A stretch of DNA of 50,887 nt from Planctomycetota bacterium (GCA_028289345.1 JANQQL010000046.1:1-50887); one strand, 5' to 3'; counted from the stretch's first letter, positions 1 to 9,088 are shown. Numbers and translations are program-made. The notes: a model not told the origin generated them from the sequence alone.

Positions 1-2
1 TC

Positions 3-713
3 TTCAACGGACCCTACTTCTGCCCGAGTCAGGATTCTCGTTGGTACGGCGCTGCGGAGCCGGTTCCCGGTCCGACGGTCGAAGCGTTGACGCCGTACGC
101 GAAGAAGTACGAAATGGTCCTGATCATCCCGGTCTACGAACGAGAGCAAGCAGGGGTGTATTACAACACGGCGGCCGTGGTGGACGCGGACGGTCGATAC
201 CTGGGGAAGTATCGCAAAAACCACATCCCGCACACTTCGGGGTTTTGGGAGAAGTACTTCTTCAAACCCGGCAACCTCGGCTACCCAGTGTTCTCCACCC
301 GCTACGCGAAAGTCGGCGTGTACATCTGCTACGACCGGCACTTCCCCGAGGGAGCCCGGTTGTTGGGATTGAATGGAGCCGAGATCGTGTTCAACCCGTC
401 GGCCACGGTGGCTGGATTGTCCCAGTATTTGTGGAAGCTGGAACAACCCGCTCATGCCGTCGCCAACGGCTACTTCATGGGGTGCAGCAATCGAGTGGGC
501 ACCGAAGGCCCGTGGAACATCGGCAAGTTCTATGGGTCCAGCTACTTCGTGGATCCGCGAGGGAGTTTCCTTGCCCAAGCGACGGAAGATCAAGACGAAC
601 TGGTCACCGCCGAGATGGACCTCGAAATGATCGAAGAGGTCCGTCAAGTCTGGCAGTTCTACCGCGATCGTCGCCCTGAGTCTTACGAGGATCTGGCCCG
701 ACAGCTTCCTTGA
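3..713 (+). CDS. Beta-ureidopropionase-like nitrilase-superfamily amidohydrolase (5' partial)
   Basis: The open frame runs in from the left edge with no start in the window, so the N-terminus is missing; 236 residues are visible. Nitrilase-superfamily enzymes use a Glu-Lys-Cys triad. The Lys lies in KYRKNHIPH and the Cys in VYICYDRHFPEGAR (TGC at 327-329). The Glu should lie upstream of the edge. The stretches GLNGAEIVFNPSA, SNRVGTEG and FYGSSYF are typical of beta-ureidopropionase (N-carbamoyl-beta-alanine amidohydrolase), the last ring-fragment step of reductive pyrimidine breakdown, giving beta-alanine or beta-aminoisobutyrate, CO2 and ammonia. The next three genes on the same strand cover the neighbouring steps, which supports this assignment over other amidases. 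The product should be cytosolic. An N-carbamoyl amino acid amidase of another specificity is the main alternative. Confidence 0.88.
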   Translation, partial: FNGPYFCPSQDSRWYGAAEPVPGPTVEALTPYAKKYEMVLIIPVYEREQAGVYYNTAAVVDADGRYLGKYRKNHIPHTSGFWEKYFFKPGNLGYPVFSTRYAKVGVYICYDRHFPEGARLLGLNGAEIVFNPSATVAGLSQYLWKLEQPAHAVANGYFMGCSNRVGTEGPWNIGKFYGSSYFVDPRGSFLAQATEDQDELVTAEMDLEMIEEVRQVWQFYRDRRPESYEDLARQLP

Positions 714-788
714 GAGGGCTGTGTGTCGGTCATTGGACTCGTGACAAAACCCAAACCCTGACCACGAACGATTGAGAAGGAATCGCTC

Positions 789-2171
789 ATGAAGACTCTC
801 ATCCGAGGCGGAACCATCGTGACGGCGACGGATCGCTACGTCGGTGACGTCTTCATTGATGGCGAGACGATTCATTCGGTGGGGACTCAGCTGGACGTCG
901 AGGCGGACCGAGTCGTGGACGCGACGGACAAGCTGGTGATTCCCGGTGGCATCGACGTTCACACTCACCTCGACATGCCGTTCGGGGGGACGTACTCGGT
1001 GGACGACTTTCAAACCGGCACCATTGCCGCGGCCTTCGGAGGCACCACCACCATCGTCGATTTTGCCATCCAGGAACGGGGGGGGACCCTCCGCCAGGCG
1101 TTCGACACCTGGCGCCAGAAAGCCGACGGCAAGGCCGTGATCGACTACGGGTTTCACATGATCCTGAGCGAGTTCCAAGAATCCTTGATCGAAGAGATGG
1201 GGCCGCTGGCCGAGGAAGGAGTGACCTCGTTCAAACTGTTCATGGCATACCCCGGCGTGTTCTACATGGACGACGCGGGGATCTTCCGTGCCATGCAGCG
1301 CTCCAAGGAGATCGGGGCGACCATCTGTATGCACGCCGAGAACGGGCCGGTGATCGACGTTTTGATCGAGCAAGCCTTGCGCGCTGGCCATCGGGAGCCC
1401 AAGTATCACGCTCTGACCCGGCCCCCTCGGGCGGAGGCCGAAGCCACCCACAGAGCGCTTTGCTTGGCGGAGATGGCCGAGGTCCCGGTCTACATCGTTC
1501 ACCTGTCGGCAGCGGAAGCTCTCGCGGAGGTGACTCGAGCTCGCAATCGAGGCCTGGAAGCGTTCGCGGAAACCTGTCCCCAGTACCTGTTCTTGTCCTA
1601 CGACAACTACGAGGAGCCGGGATTCGAGGGGGCGAAGTACGTCATGAGTCCGCCGCTTCGGGCGAAAGAGAAACAGCACGAGCTGTGGCGAGGCTTGAAG
1701 TTCAACGACTTGCAGTCCATCTCCACGGATCATTGTCCCTTCTGCTTCAACGAAGGAAAGCAGCTTGGCAGGGACGACTTCAGCAAGATTCCCAACGGGG
1801 CCCCTGGAATCGAAACCCGCATGTCTCTCACCTACGACGGGGGAGTGACGGCGGGCAGAATTTCGGTGAATCGCTGGGTGGAGTTGACGTCGACGTCTCC
1901 TGCCAAGATCTTTGGCCTGTTCCCGCGCAAAGGCACCATCGCGCCGGGGAGTGATGCCGATGTCGTGGTGTTCGACCCCAACGCCGAGCAGGTATTGCGT
2001 GCCAAGGATCTTCACATGGCGGTGGACTACAATCCCTACGAAGGGAGACGGGTGAAAGGGGTGGCGGAAGTGGTCCTGTCCCGCGGCGAGGTGATCATCG
2101 AAGGCGGTCAGTTTTGTGGGAAGCCAGGTCGTGGTCAGTTCTTGCCGCGACTGACTCGAACGAGTTCATGA
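789..2171 (+). CDS. hydA: Dihydropyrimidinase (D-hydantoinase family)
   Basis: This 460-residue protein has the normal length for a dihydropyrimidinase, which opens the ring of dihydrouracil or dihydrothymine to the N-carbamoyl-beta-amino acid. The binuclear metal site is complete: HTH at 58-60 in GGIDVHTHLDMPF, the Lys that is carboxylated in this family at 149 (TSFKLFMAYPG), His182 in MHAENG, His238 in VHLSAAEAL and Asp314 in STDHCPF. The start ATG follows an AGAAGGA ribosome-binding site. The gene begins 75 nt after the ureidopropionase and precedes an aminotransferase and a PreA-like gene, forming a pyrimidine-degradation operon. Hydantoinases share this fold, so the natural substrate is inferred from context. 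Confidence 0.93.
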   Translation: MKTLIRGGTIVTATDRYVGDVFIDGETIHSVGTQLDVEADRVVDATDKLVIPGGIDVHTHLDMPFGGTYSVDDFQTGTIAAAFGGTTTIVDFAIQERGGTLRQAFDTWRQKADGKAVIDYGFHMILSEFQESLIEEMGPLAEEGVTSFKLFMAYPGVFYMDDAGIFRAMQRSKEIGATICMHAENGPVIDVLIEQALRAGHREPKYHALTRPPRAEAEATHRALCLAEMAEVPVYIVHLSAAEALAEVTRARNRGLEAFAETCPQYLFLSYDNYEEPGFEGAKYVMSPPLRAKEKQHELWRGLKFNDLQSISTDHCPFCFNEGKQLGRDDFSKIPNGAPGIETRMSLTYDGGVTAGRISVNRWVELTSTSPAKIFGLFPRKGTIAPGSDADVVVFDPNAEQVLRAKDLHMAVDYNPYEGRRVKGVAEVVLSRGEVIIEGGQFCGKPGRGQFLPRLTRTSS

Positions 2172-2214
2172 GCCGGCATCGGGCGCTTCGCACAGTTTGG
2201 AGGGAAGAATCCGC

Positions 2215-3549
2215 GTGAACACCAATCGATCCGACGTCGAAGCCGGTGGCGCTACCAGCGAGGAAGTTCGCCGCAAACACAAGGAGTTCTTGTTCCCCGC
2301 GGTGGCCAACTACTACACCGAACCATTGGTCCTCGAGCGCGGTGCCGGTCGTCGAGTGCAGGACGCGGACGGGCGAGAGTATCTGGACTTCTTCGGAGGG
2401 ATCTTGACCGTTTCCATCGGCCATTGTGATCCACGGGTGACCGAGCCGCTGAAGCAACAGGTCGATCGATTGGGGCACGTCTCGACCCTGTACCCGACCC
2501 AGCCGGCCGTGGAACTCGCCGAGCGTCTCGCTGCCATGACTCCCGGCCGCTTGCAGAAAAGCCTGTTCACCGCGTCGGGGACCGAAGCCGACGAAACCGC
2601 GGTGGTGCTGGCTCAGGTCTTCACCGGAGCGCAGGAGATTGTCGCTTTGCGCCATGGCTATTCCGGGCGATCGCTGCTTGCCCAGAGCCTCACTGCCCAT
2701 GCTCCCTGGCGCGCCGTACCGACCCAGATTGCGGCGATCAAGCATGGCATGTCGCCGTACTGCTACCGCTGTCCTTTGGGGCTCACCTATCCGAGCTGCG
2801 AGCTGAAGTGTGCCACTGATCTGGAAGAACTCATCCAAACCACCACCACGGGGAAGGTTGCCGGATTCCTGGCGGAGACCATCCAAGGGGTCGGGGGCTT
2901 CATCACTCCGCCGCCGGAGTACTTCCGAGTTGCAGTGGAGATCGTGCGCAAGTACGGAGGAGTGTTTATCTGCGACGAGGTGCAGACTGGCTTCGGGCGC
3001 ACCGGTGGAAAGATGTTCGGGATCGAACACTACGATGTGGAGCCGGACATCATGACGATGGCCAAAGGAGTCGCCAACGGGATGCCCCTCGGCGTCACCA
3101 TCGCCACCCCCGAGATCGCCGACGCGTTTCAAGCACTCACGATTTCCACTTTCGGGGGCAATCCGATGTCTTGCGCGGCGGCCCACGCCACTCTCGACGT
3201 CATTGAAAACGACCAGCTGGCGGATCATTCCCGGGAACTCGGTGCTCATCTGAGGGCGGGGCTCGAGGACTTGCAGAAACAGTTCCCGAAGCCGGTGGGA
3301 GACGTCCGTGGCATGGGCTTGATGCAAGCGGTGGAGTTCGTCGCGGACGAGACTGGCGGGGATCGCACTCCGGATTCCCAGGGCACCGGCCGTGTTCACG
3401 AAGAAGCCCGAGCGCGAGGTCTGTTGGTGGGGAAAGGGGGGCTTTTCGGAAACGTACTTCGCATCGCCCCGTCGTTGACGGTGACTCGAAGTGAAGTGGA
3501 CGAAGCGCTCACCAAGTTGCGCGAGGCGATGACTGCTGCCTTTCCCTGA
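2215..3549 (+). CDS. Class III PLP aminotransferase (AGXT2-like, probable beta-alanine/BAIBA aminotransferase)
   Basis: The 444-residue protein is a fold-type I, class III aminotransferase. FICDEVQTGFGRTGG holds the cofactor-binding Asp, and MAKGVANGMPLG holds the Schiff-base Lys at about residue 284. It resembles alanine-glyoxylate aminotransferase 2, which moves the amino group from beta-alanine or beta-aminoisobutyrate to pyruvate or glyoxylate. In this operon it would take the end product of the ureidopropionase. I chose GTG at 2215 because a GGAGGGA ribosome-binding site lies at 2199-2205; a TTG six codons upstream at 2197 would overlap that site. The gene sits 43 nt after the dihydropyrimidinase. 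The exact donor and acceptor are inferred from context. Confidence 0.87.
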   Translation: MNTNRSDVEAGGATSEEVRRKHKEFLFPAVANYYTEPLVLERGAGRRVQDADGREYLDFFGGILTVSIGHCDPRVTEPLKQQVDRLGHVSTLYPTQPAVELAERLAAMTPGRLQKSLFTASGTEADETAVVLAQVFTGAQEIVALRHGYSGRSLLAQSLTAHAPWRAVPTQIAAIKHGMSPYCYRCPLGLTYPSCELKCATDLEELIQTTTTGKVAGFLAETIQGVGGFITPPPEYFRVAVEIVRKYGGVFICDEVQTGFGRTGGKMFGIEHYDVEPDIMTMAKGVANGMPLGVTIATPEIADAFQALTISTFGGNPMSCAAAHATLDVIENDQLADHSRELGAHLRAGLEDLQKQFPKPVGDVRGMGLMQAVEFVADETGGDRTPDSQGTGRVHEEARARGLLVGKGGLFGNVLRIAPSLTVTRSEVDEALTKLREAMTAAFP

Positions 3550-3594
3550 TGGTTCCGCAAGGAACCGGGCGCGGCGAACGAGGACGGAAGATCG

Positions 3595-4707
3595 ATGGCC
3601 GACTTGCAAATCGAAGTCAACGGAATGCAGTTTCCGAATCCGTTTCTCCTGGCCTCGGGGCCTCCGGGAACCAATGGCAAAGTGATCCGCCGTTCGTTCT
3701 CCTTGGGCTGGGGAGGCGTTGTGTGCAAGACCTTGAGTCTCGAAAACGAAAAGGTCATCAACACGGTGCCTCGCTATGCCAAGCTGCACTCTCGGATCAG
3801 TCACGAAGTGCTCGGGTTCGAGAACATCGAGCTGATCTCGGATCGTCCGTTCGAGATTTGGCTCGAAGAATTGGAGGAGTGCAAGCAGGAGTACCCGAAC
3901 CACATTCTGATCGCATCCATCATGGAGGAGTATTCTCGCGACCGTTGGGAAGAGATTGTCGAGCGCACCCAGCGAACGGGGATCGACGGCTTCGAACTCA
4001 ACTTCTCGTGTCCCCATGGACTTCCCGAGCGCAAGATGGGAGCGGCCATGGGCCAAGATCCAGCCATCGTGGAAGAAGTCACCGGTTGGGTAAAGAAGGC
4101 CTCTCGCGTTCCCGTGTGGGCGAAGATGACGCCCAACATCACACATCCAGCGGACACCGCGAAAGCGGCCATGGAAGGTGGCGCCGACGGCATCAGCGCG
4201 ATCAACACTCTGCTGTCGATCACCGGAGTGGACTTGAACACCCTGCGACCCCTGCCCACCGTGGAGGGTTACTCAGAGCCCGGTGGTTATTCGGGCCAGG
4301 CGGTGCGCCCCATCGCCTTGCGACACGTCATGGAAATCGCCCGTGCGTGTGCCCGGGTTTCCGTGTCCGGGATGGGCGGAGTGGAGACGGCCGAAGATGC
4401 CGCCCAGTTCTTCCTGTTGGGTGCCAGCACGGTCCAAGTTTGCACCGGAGCGATGCTGCAGGGTTACGAAATGATCGAGGGACTCTGCGAGGGGCTTGAC
4501 TCGTTCATGGAACGTCACGGCTTCGCCAAGGTGAGCGACGTTGTCGGGCGGAGCCTTCCCTACTTCACGACCCACGCGGATTTGGTGGAGCGCCAGCGAA
4601 TTGCCAAGACCGAGCGCGCTGGCTCCACCAACCGTGACCACCTGTGGGATGGGGACATCAAGAAGCAGTCGGACTCTCTGGTGGATGGCGGCGAAGGTCG
4701 TCCCTAG
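3595..4707 (+). CDS. preA: PreA-like dihydropyrimidine dehydrogenase without ferredoxin domain
   Basis: This 370-residue flavoprotein matches the dihydroorotate-dehydrogenase-like barrel of dihydropyrimidine dehydrogenase. NFSCPHGLPERKMG carries the pyrimidine-binding Asn136 and Ser138 and the catalytic Cys139. AKMTPN, AINTLLS and GYSGQAVRPIALR are further PreA/DPYD signatures, and SGMGGVETAEDAAQF is the FMN phosphate region. The family reduces uracil or thymine to the dihydro form. E. coli PreA carries two C-terminal 4Fe-4S clusters. Here the protein stops after the barrel, and its C-terminal tail has no cysteine clusters. No PreT-type NAD(P)H flavoprotein is visible in the window. The electron source is therefore unknown and the direction of the reaction is inferred from the neighbours. 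Confidence 0.88.
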   Translation: MADLQIEVNGMQFPNPFLLASGPPGTNGKVIRRSFSLGWGGVVCKTLSLENEKVINTVPRYAKLHSRISHEVLGFENIELISDRPFEIWLEELEECKQEYPNHILIASIMEEYSRDRWEEIVERTQRTGIDGFELNFSCPHGLPERKMGAAMGQDPAIVEEVTGWVKKASRVPVWAKMTPNITHPADTAKAAMEGGADGISAINTLLSITGVDLNTLRPLPTVEGYSEPGGYSGQAVRPIALRHVMEIARACARVSVSGMGGVETAEDAAQFFLLGASTVQVCTGAMLQGYEMIEGLCEGLDSFMERHGFAKVSDVVGRSLPYFTTHADLVERQRIAKTERAGSTNRDHLWDGDIKKQSDSLVDGGEGRP

Positions 4708-4722
4708 CAGGCCTGGGAGAAA

Positions 4723-4830
4723 GGCCTCGGAGGGGCGATCGGGAGAGATTCGTCTCGGAGGAGGACTCGGCCAGTCGCGAATCGGTGGATTCGTCGAGGA
4801 CTCGAAGACGAAAGCGCAAAGATCCGATGG
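4723..4830. repeat. Intergenic repeat copy A (convergent gap)
   Basis: This stretch resembles 17640-17755 and, more weakly, 30792-30860. The best block is 4787-4828 against 17705-17752, both starting GGATTCGTC and ending TCCGAT. It lies between the stop codons of a + gene and a - gene. It holds GAGA...TCTC arms near 4743-4756 that could fold. No open reading frame with codon logic is seen. A bidirectional terminator or a small dispersed element would fit; the alignment was done by eye only. Confidence 0.4.
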
Positions 4831-4891
4831 GGTGCGAAAGACCTGTTTCACCGGACAGCTTGGTCAACGCCGTCGTGTTGATCGTTTTCGA

Positions 4892-6283
4892 TCAGTCCGT
4901 GGTCCCTTGCTTCCAGGCCTCCAGCCCGCGTTCCTTGGGACTTCCCGGAATGGTGTTGTCGAGGACCAACGCAACCGCGGCTCCCACCGCCATCCCGGTG
5001 CTGCCGAGTGTGTTGATCACGGCGGCCAGCCACTCGGGCCGGAATGCCAGGGGTTGAGCGGCGAAGTACTCCGGCACCGACATCCCCATGAAGAAAGCGA
5101 AGCCGAGGATGAACAAGTTGCGCGCGGAGTCCAGGTTGACGAACTGCAGGTTGGAGAGACCAACCGCGGCGATCATGCCGAACATGGTGCAATACATTCC
5201 GCCGACGATGGGTTGGGGGATGGTGGTGAACAGTGCCCCGAACTTGCCGATGGTCGCAAAGCCCAGCATCAGCACGGCCCCGGTCTGGACGACGTGGCGG
5301 CTGCCCACGCGGGTCAGCCCGATCGCTCCGATGTTCTCGCTGTAGGACGTGGTTCCGTTGCCGGTTCCGAAGATGCCGGCGACCAGGCAGCCGATTCCCT
5401 CCATGCCGATGCCGCGGTTGATGGTTCGGGAAGTGGGAACCTTGGCGCCCGAAAGTCGCGCGCAGGCATAGTAGTCGCCCACCGACTCCACGATGGAGGC
5501 GACATAGCCGGCCAACATGCCGACGAAAGCGGCCAAAGTGAACTGGGGAACGCCCCACTGGAACGGCAAAGGAACTCGGAACCAGGGAGCGCGAGCCAGA
5601 TTCTCCGTCCGAACGTAGGCCGGGTGCCCTTCGGGAAACACACCGCTCGCTGTGAGCAGGGCCGCGCAGCCCCAGGCCAGAACAATGCCGAGCAGAATGG
5701 GAAACAGCTCGAACATCCGGTGAGCGCGTCTCAGGTACTGACTGAACAGAATGATGAGCGCGATGGTCAGGCCGCCGATTCCCCAGTGGCTTCCGGCGAT
5801 CGGCGCGCCGAACTTGAACAAACTGAGGCCGATGAGCGCAATCGTGGGTGCTACGGTGATTGGGCCCACGAAGCGCAGCAACTTCCCGACGAGTCCCGAG
5901 TAGCCGACGACGATTTCCACGACAGCCCCGCCAATCACCGCGGCCTGCACGTGTTGCAGGCGAACTTCCCAGCCCGCCTCGGCCAGAGAAGCCATCCCAC
6001 AGATGGAGAGGGTTGGTGCGAGGAACGAGAACGTCCCTCCCTGCACCAAAGGAAGTCGGTTGCCCCACGTGGTTTGCAGCAGGGTGGTGATCCCACTGAC
6101 GAAGAACATGGTGCTGATCAACCAGCCCACGGCTTCGCGATCGTCACCCATGCCCAGCGGTTCTGCGAGCAGCAACGGGATCGCGACGGTGGACCCGAAC
6201 ATCGTCAAGTAGTGCTGAAACCCCAGCAGCAACGTCACGCGCCGGGGGGGCTTGTCATCAATTCCGTAAAGAAGGGCCGCCAT
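4892..6283 (-). CDS. NCS2/SLC23-family nucleobase permease
   Basis: This is a polytopic inner-membrane protein of 463 residues from the ATG at 6283. The QH pair in the first helix (GFQHYLTMFGSTVAIPLLL) and the SVGDYYACARLSG and GTTSYSENIGAIGLT segments are hallmarks of the nucleobase-ascorbate (NCS2) family. The NIGAIGLTRVGSR and GGMYCTMFGMI runs look closer to animal SLC23 proteins than to E. coli UraA. It converges on the pyrimidine-degradation operon, so uracil or thymine uptake is the best guess; xanthine or uric acid is possible. The frame stays open upstream to 6355, but the added residues look non-coding and lack hydrophobicity. No clear ribosome-binding site precedes 6283. Confidence 0.9.
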   Translation of the reverse strand: MAALLYGIDDKPPRRVTLLLGFQHYLTMFGSTVAIPLLLAEPLGMGDDREAVGWLISTMFFVSGITTLLQTTWGNRLPLVQGGTFSFLAPTLSICGMASLAEAGWEVRLQHVQAAVIGGAVVEIVVGYSGLVGKLLRFVGPITVAPTIALIGLSLFKFGAPIAGSHWGIGGLTIALIILFSQYLRRAHRMFELFPILLGIVLAWGCAALLTASGVFPEGHPAYVRTENLARAPWFRVPLPFQWGVPQFTLAAFVGMLAGYVASIVESVGDYYACARLSGAKVPTSRTINRGIGMEGIGCLVAGIFGTGNGTTSYSENIGAIGLTRVGSRHVVQTGAVLMLGFATIGKFGALFTTIPQPIVGGMYCTMFGMIAAVGLSNLQFVNLDSARNLFILGFAFFMGMSVPEYFAAQPLAFRPEWLAAVINTLGSTGMAVGAAVALVLDNTIPGSPKERGLEAWKQGTTD

Positions 6284-6604
6284 CGCTTGCAGTGTAGCGC
6301 CGAAACGTCGGATTGCGCCGACCCGGCAATGGTCGGGATCTCTGGCTCGATGCACTGGGAGGCAGCCAAGGGCTGAAAAGGCGCGGGTTCAGTGGTCAAT
6401 CGGGCGACCAGGATTCGATGGTCCTTGAAAGGTCCGACGTCGGTGTCCGTCTCGTTCGTGTTCTCCCGCCGTTATGATCTCGGCTCCATCGTTCGATCCG
6501 TTGGCATTGCCCTCGCGAATCGTTCTGGCGATCTCGATTCGCGCGCGGAGCCTTGCATCCCACTTACCTCGCATCGGACAACCGCCTTCGAGAGGAATCT
6601 GTCG
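6284..6604. other. Divergent intergenic region
   Basis: This 321-nt gap separates the divergent permease and sulfatase-like genes and must hold both promoters. I see no confident -35/-10 pair, no riboswitch fold and no supported short gene. The only clear signal is the AGAGGA ribosome-binding site at 6591-6596 for the downstream gene. Confidence 0.4.
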
Positions 6605-9088
6605 ATGTCGCAGGCCCCACGAACTGTTCGTTTCGTTTGCAAAGTGGCCCTTTGTTGTTCCGTGGCGACCCCCAGCGATGGGGCAGTGACCACGACTCCG
6701 ACCGTGGCCCCGCCTCTGGTGCACTTGGACCGAGAGCTTGGCGCCGCACAGGTGTCCAGCGGGCGAGCTCCGCGGGCAGCGCGCCAGGAGCGTCTTTGGT
6801 CGTTTGCCGAGCCGCAGAAAGACTTTCGACTGGCGTCGCGGGAGGAATATCCGCCACTGACAGTCATCGAACGCCAGCAGCTGGAAGACGGGATTCGATT
6901 GGCACTGACCGCACCGGGTTCCTTTCGCGCCGGTGGCTTGGAAGTGGATCTGAAGGGACTCCGATTCTCTGAGTGGCAGACGGTCATCGTTCGAGCTCGA
7001 ACCAGCGATCGATTTGCAGGAGTCACCGTCGTTCCGAATCTCAAGGGGGCCGAAGGCCTCCCGCCCCCCATGCGTTTCTTCGATTCCGCGGATGAAGCGC
7101 CGCCCATGTTCAGTGACGGTTCGGCCCAAAGCTATGCCATCCCGATTCGCTCCGGAGCCGAGGATGTCCCCGAGCTCCTCGAACGAATCACGGTGCTGTT
7201 CGCCGCGCCCGGACCCGCCACAGTCGACGTGTTGTCGGTCGAGCTGGTCCCCCGCGGCGCCGAGTTCTTGGAAGACTCTGGTGTTCGCCAAGTGGTGCGC
7301 AGCGGTCTGACTCGACGCACCCTCTTTGCCCACACCCCGGCCCGCCTGACGTTTCCGGTGTCGCCGGGACAAGGAGGGCGATTCGATTTCGGGCTGACCG
7401 TGAATTCGGGAGAAAGCGTCACTTACCGAGTCCGCCACGGATCAGAGTTGGTTCACGAAGTCACTCTTTCCGAGTCTGGAGAATGGCACCAGCAGAGCGT
7501 TGCATTCCCGGAATCGGACGACGGTTCCGTGCTGCTGACCTTGGAGGCCGACAGCGAAGAGCCGGGGAACGTCGCGTTGTGGGGGGCGCCGATTGTCTCC
7601 GCGGCCAAGCCAGCTTCGGGACCGAACGTCATCTTCTACGTGATCGATGGGGGAGATGCGGACTTCATGAGCCTCTACGAATACGGCCGTCCGACCACCC
7701 CGTTCTTGGAAGAGCTGGCCAAGGAAGGAGTGCTCTTCACTCGAGCCCATTCGAACTCGACCTGGACCCAGCCGTCCACGGCGTCGTTCATGACCTCGCT
7801 TCACCACAGCGTGCTCGGTGGTCTGCGTCGCGGGGTGCACTCGACTTCGGTCCCCGACGAGGCGGTCACCATGGCCGAGCATTTCCGCAACGCCGGCTAT
7901 CAAACCGCATCGTTCACCGCGAATCCCAACGCCGGCCGGATCATTGGCACCGATCAGGGCATGGACTTGATGACCGATGTGGCCACCGAGCACCACTCCA
8001 CGTCATCCAAGGAGCTGCACGAAGCCTTCTTCCAATTCCGAGAAACCTATCCCGGAGGCCCTTTCTGGGTGCACTTTCAGACCACGGACGTGCACGAACC
8101 CAGCGAACCGGTCCCGCCGTTCCAGGGGCGCTTCACCACCGAAGAGCAGCTCCAGAAGAATGACGAGTGGGCCGGCCGCATCTGGCAGGTTGCCGGCAAC
8201 TTGTTCGGGACCACCAGCGTCACGTCCTTCTACGACCAGGCGTTGGAGCGCGGCGAGATCGACCGCCAACAGTTCTTCGGCACCCGGCGCGATCTCTACG
8301 ACGAAACCATGCTGCACCAAGACCACACGCTGGAAGAGTTCGTGGCTCGGTTGAAAGCGAACGGGGAATGGGAGAACACCATCTTCCTGCTCGGCTCGGA
8401 CCACGGCCATCCGGCGGGCACGTTTGCCCGTTTCGGCCGGGGCTTGTTCGATCCTCAGCCCGAGCCGTGGGAGGGGGCTCTGTGTGATGCGTACGCCACG
8501 CGCATTCCGTTCCTGGTGATCTGGCCAGGAGTCATCGAAGGCGGTCGACGGATCGATGACCCGGTGTCGATGATCGATGTGCTCCCCACGTTGTTGGGGC
8601 TGGCCGGATTGCCGGCGCCCGAGGTCCTTCAAGGGCAATCGCTGGCTCCCCTGCTGCGCGGAGAAGAGCAAACGTTGGCGCCGGTCATTCTGGATGAGTT
8701 CCGAGTGGATGAGTCGACGGGGCAGATGATTGGCAACCTGGAGATCATCGACGGTCGTTGGGGGGCCTCGTTGGAGATCGGCCCTGTCCCCGAAGGAGAA
8801 GATCCGAACTTGGGTCGACGTTCGGTGCCTGCGGGAGGGCGTTGGGGAGCCGTTCACCCGTTCTATTCCGGAGTGCCCCGACTGCTGCTTTACGACCTGT
8901 CGAAGGATCCCTACACCCAGAAGGCCGTGAACGAGACGTATCCCGAGAAAGTGGGGCACTACCGACGTTTGCTCGAACAACAATGGCAGGCCCACCGGGC
9001 TCTGGCCACCCGGTTCCAGGGAGGGAGTGAGGAAGCCATGACTCCCGAACAACTCGAGCAACTCCGGGCGTTGGGTTACATTCGGTAG
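6605..9088 (+). CDS. Sulfatase/alkaline-phosphatase superfamily protein with Thr in the nucleophile position
   Basis: The start is ATG 6605, eight bases after AGAGGA; the frame is open upstream but looks non-coding. The 827-residue protein begins with a short hydrophobic segment that may be a signal peptide. Residues about 70-335 are an unrecognised, probably beta-rich region. From about residue 340 it follows the sulfatase fold: NVIFYVIDGGDADF (metal-binding Asp residues), STWTQPSTASFMTSL, the metal site GSDHGHPAGTF, and a closing LEQLRALGYI tail. Formylglycine sulfatases need Cys or Ser in C-x-P-S-R; here the aligned residue is Thr388 in T-Q-P-S-T. The enzyme is therefore more likely a phosphoesterase- or transferase-like relative than a formylglycine sulfatase. 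Substrate unknown. Confidence 0.85.
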   Translation: MSQAPRTVRFVCKVALCCSVATPSDGAVTTTPTVAPPLVHLDRELGAAQVSSGRAPRAARQERLWSFAEPQKDFRLASREEYPPLTVIERQQLEDGIRLALTAPGSFRAGGLEVDLKGLRFSEWQTVIVRARTSDRFAGVTVVPNLKGAEGLPPPMRFFDSADEAPPMFSDGSAQSYAIPIRSGAEDVPELLERITVLFAAPGPATVDVLSVELVPRGAEFLEDSGVRQVVRSGLTRRTLFAHTPARLTFPVSPGQGGRFDFGLTVNSGESVTYRVRHGSELVHEVTLSESGEWHQQSVAFPESDDGSVLLTLEADSEEPGNVALWGAPIVSAAKPASGPNVIFYVIDGGDADFMSLYEYGRPTTPFLEELAKEGVLFTRAHSNSTWTQPSTASFMTSLHHSVLGGLRRGVHSTSVPDEAVTMAEHFRNAGYQTASFTANPNAGRIIGTDQGMDLMTDVATEHHSTSSKELHEAFFQFRETYPGGPFWVHFQTTDVHEPSEPVPPFQGRFTTEEQLQKNDEWAGRIWQVAGNLFGTTSVTSFYDQALERGEIDRQQFFGTRRDLYDETMLHQDHTLEEFVARLKANGEWENTIFLLGSDHGHPAGTFARFGRGLFDPQPEPWEGALCDAYATRIPFLVIWPGVIEGGRRIDDPVSMIDVLPTLLGLAGLPAPEVLQGQSLAPLLRGEEQTLAPVILDEFRVDESTGQMIGNLEIIDGRWGASLEIGPVPEGEDPNLGRRSVPAGGRWGAVHPFYSGVPRLLLYDLSKDPYTQKAVNETYPEKVGHYRRLLEQQWQAHRALATRFQGGSEEAMTPEQLEQLRALGYIR

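Noticed and set aside
4541..6376. A 611-codon forward open frame over the permease gene
   Set aside because: It is antisense to a clear NCS2 permease and has a low-complexity, hydrophilic translation.
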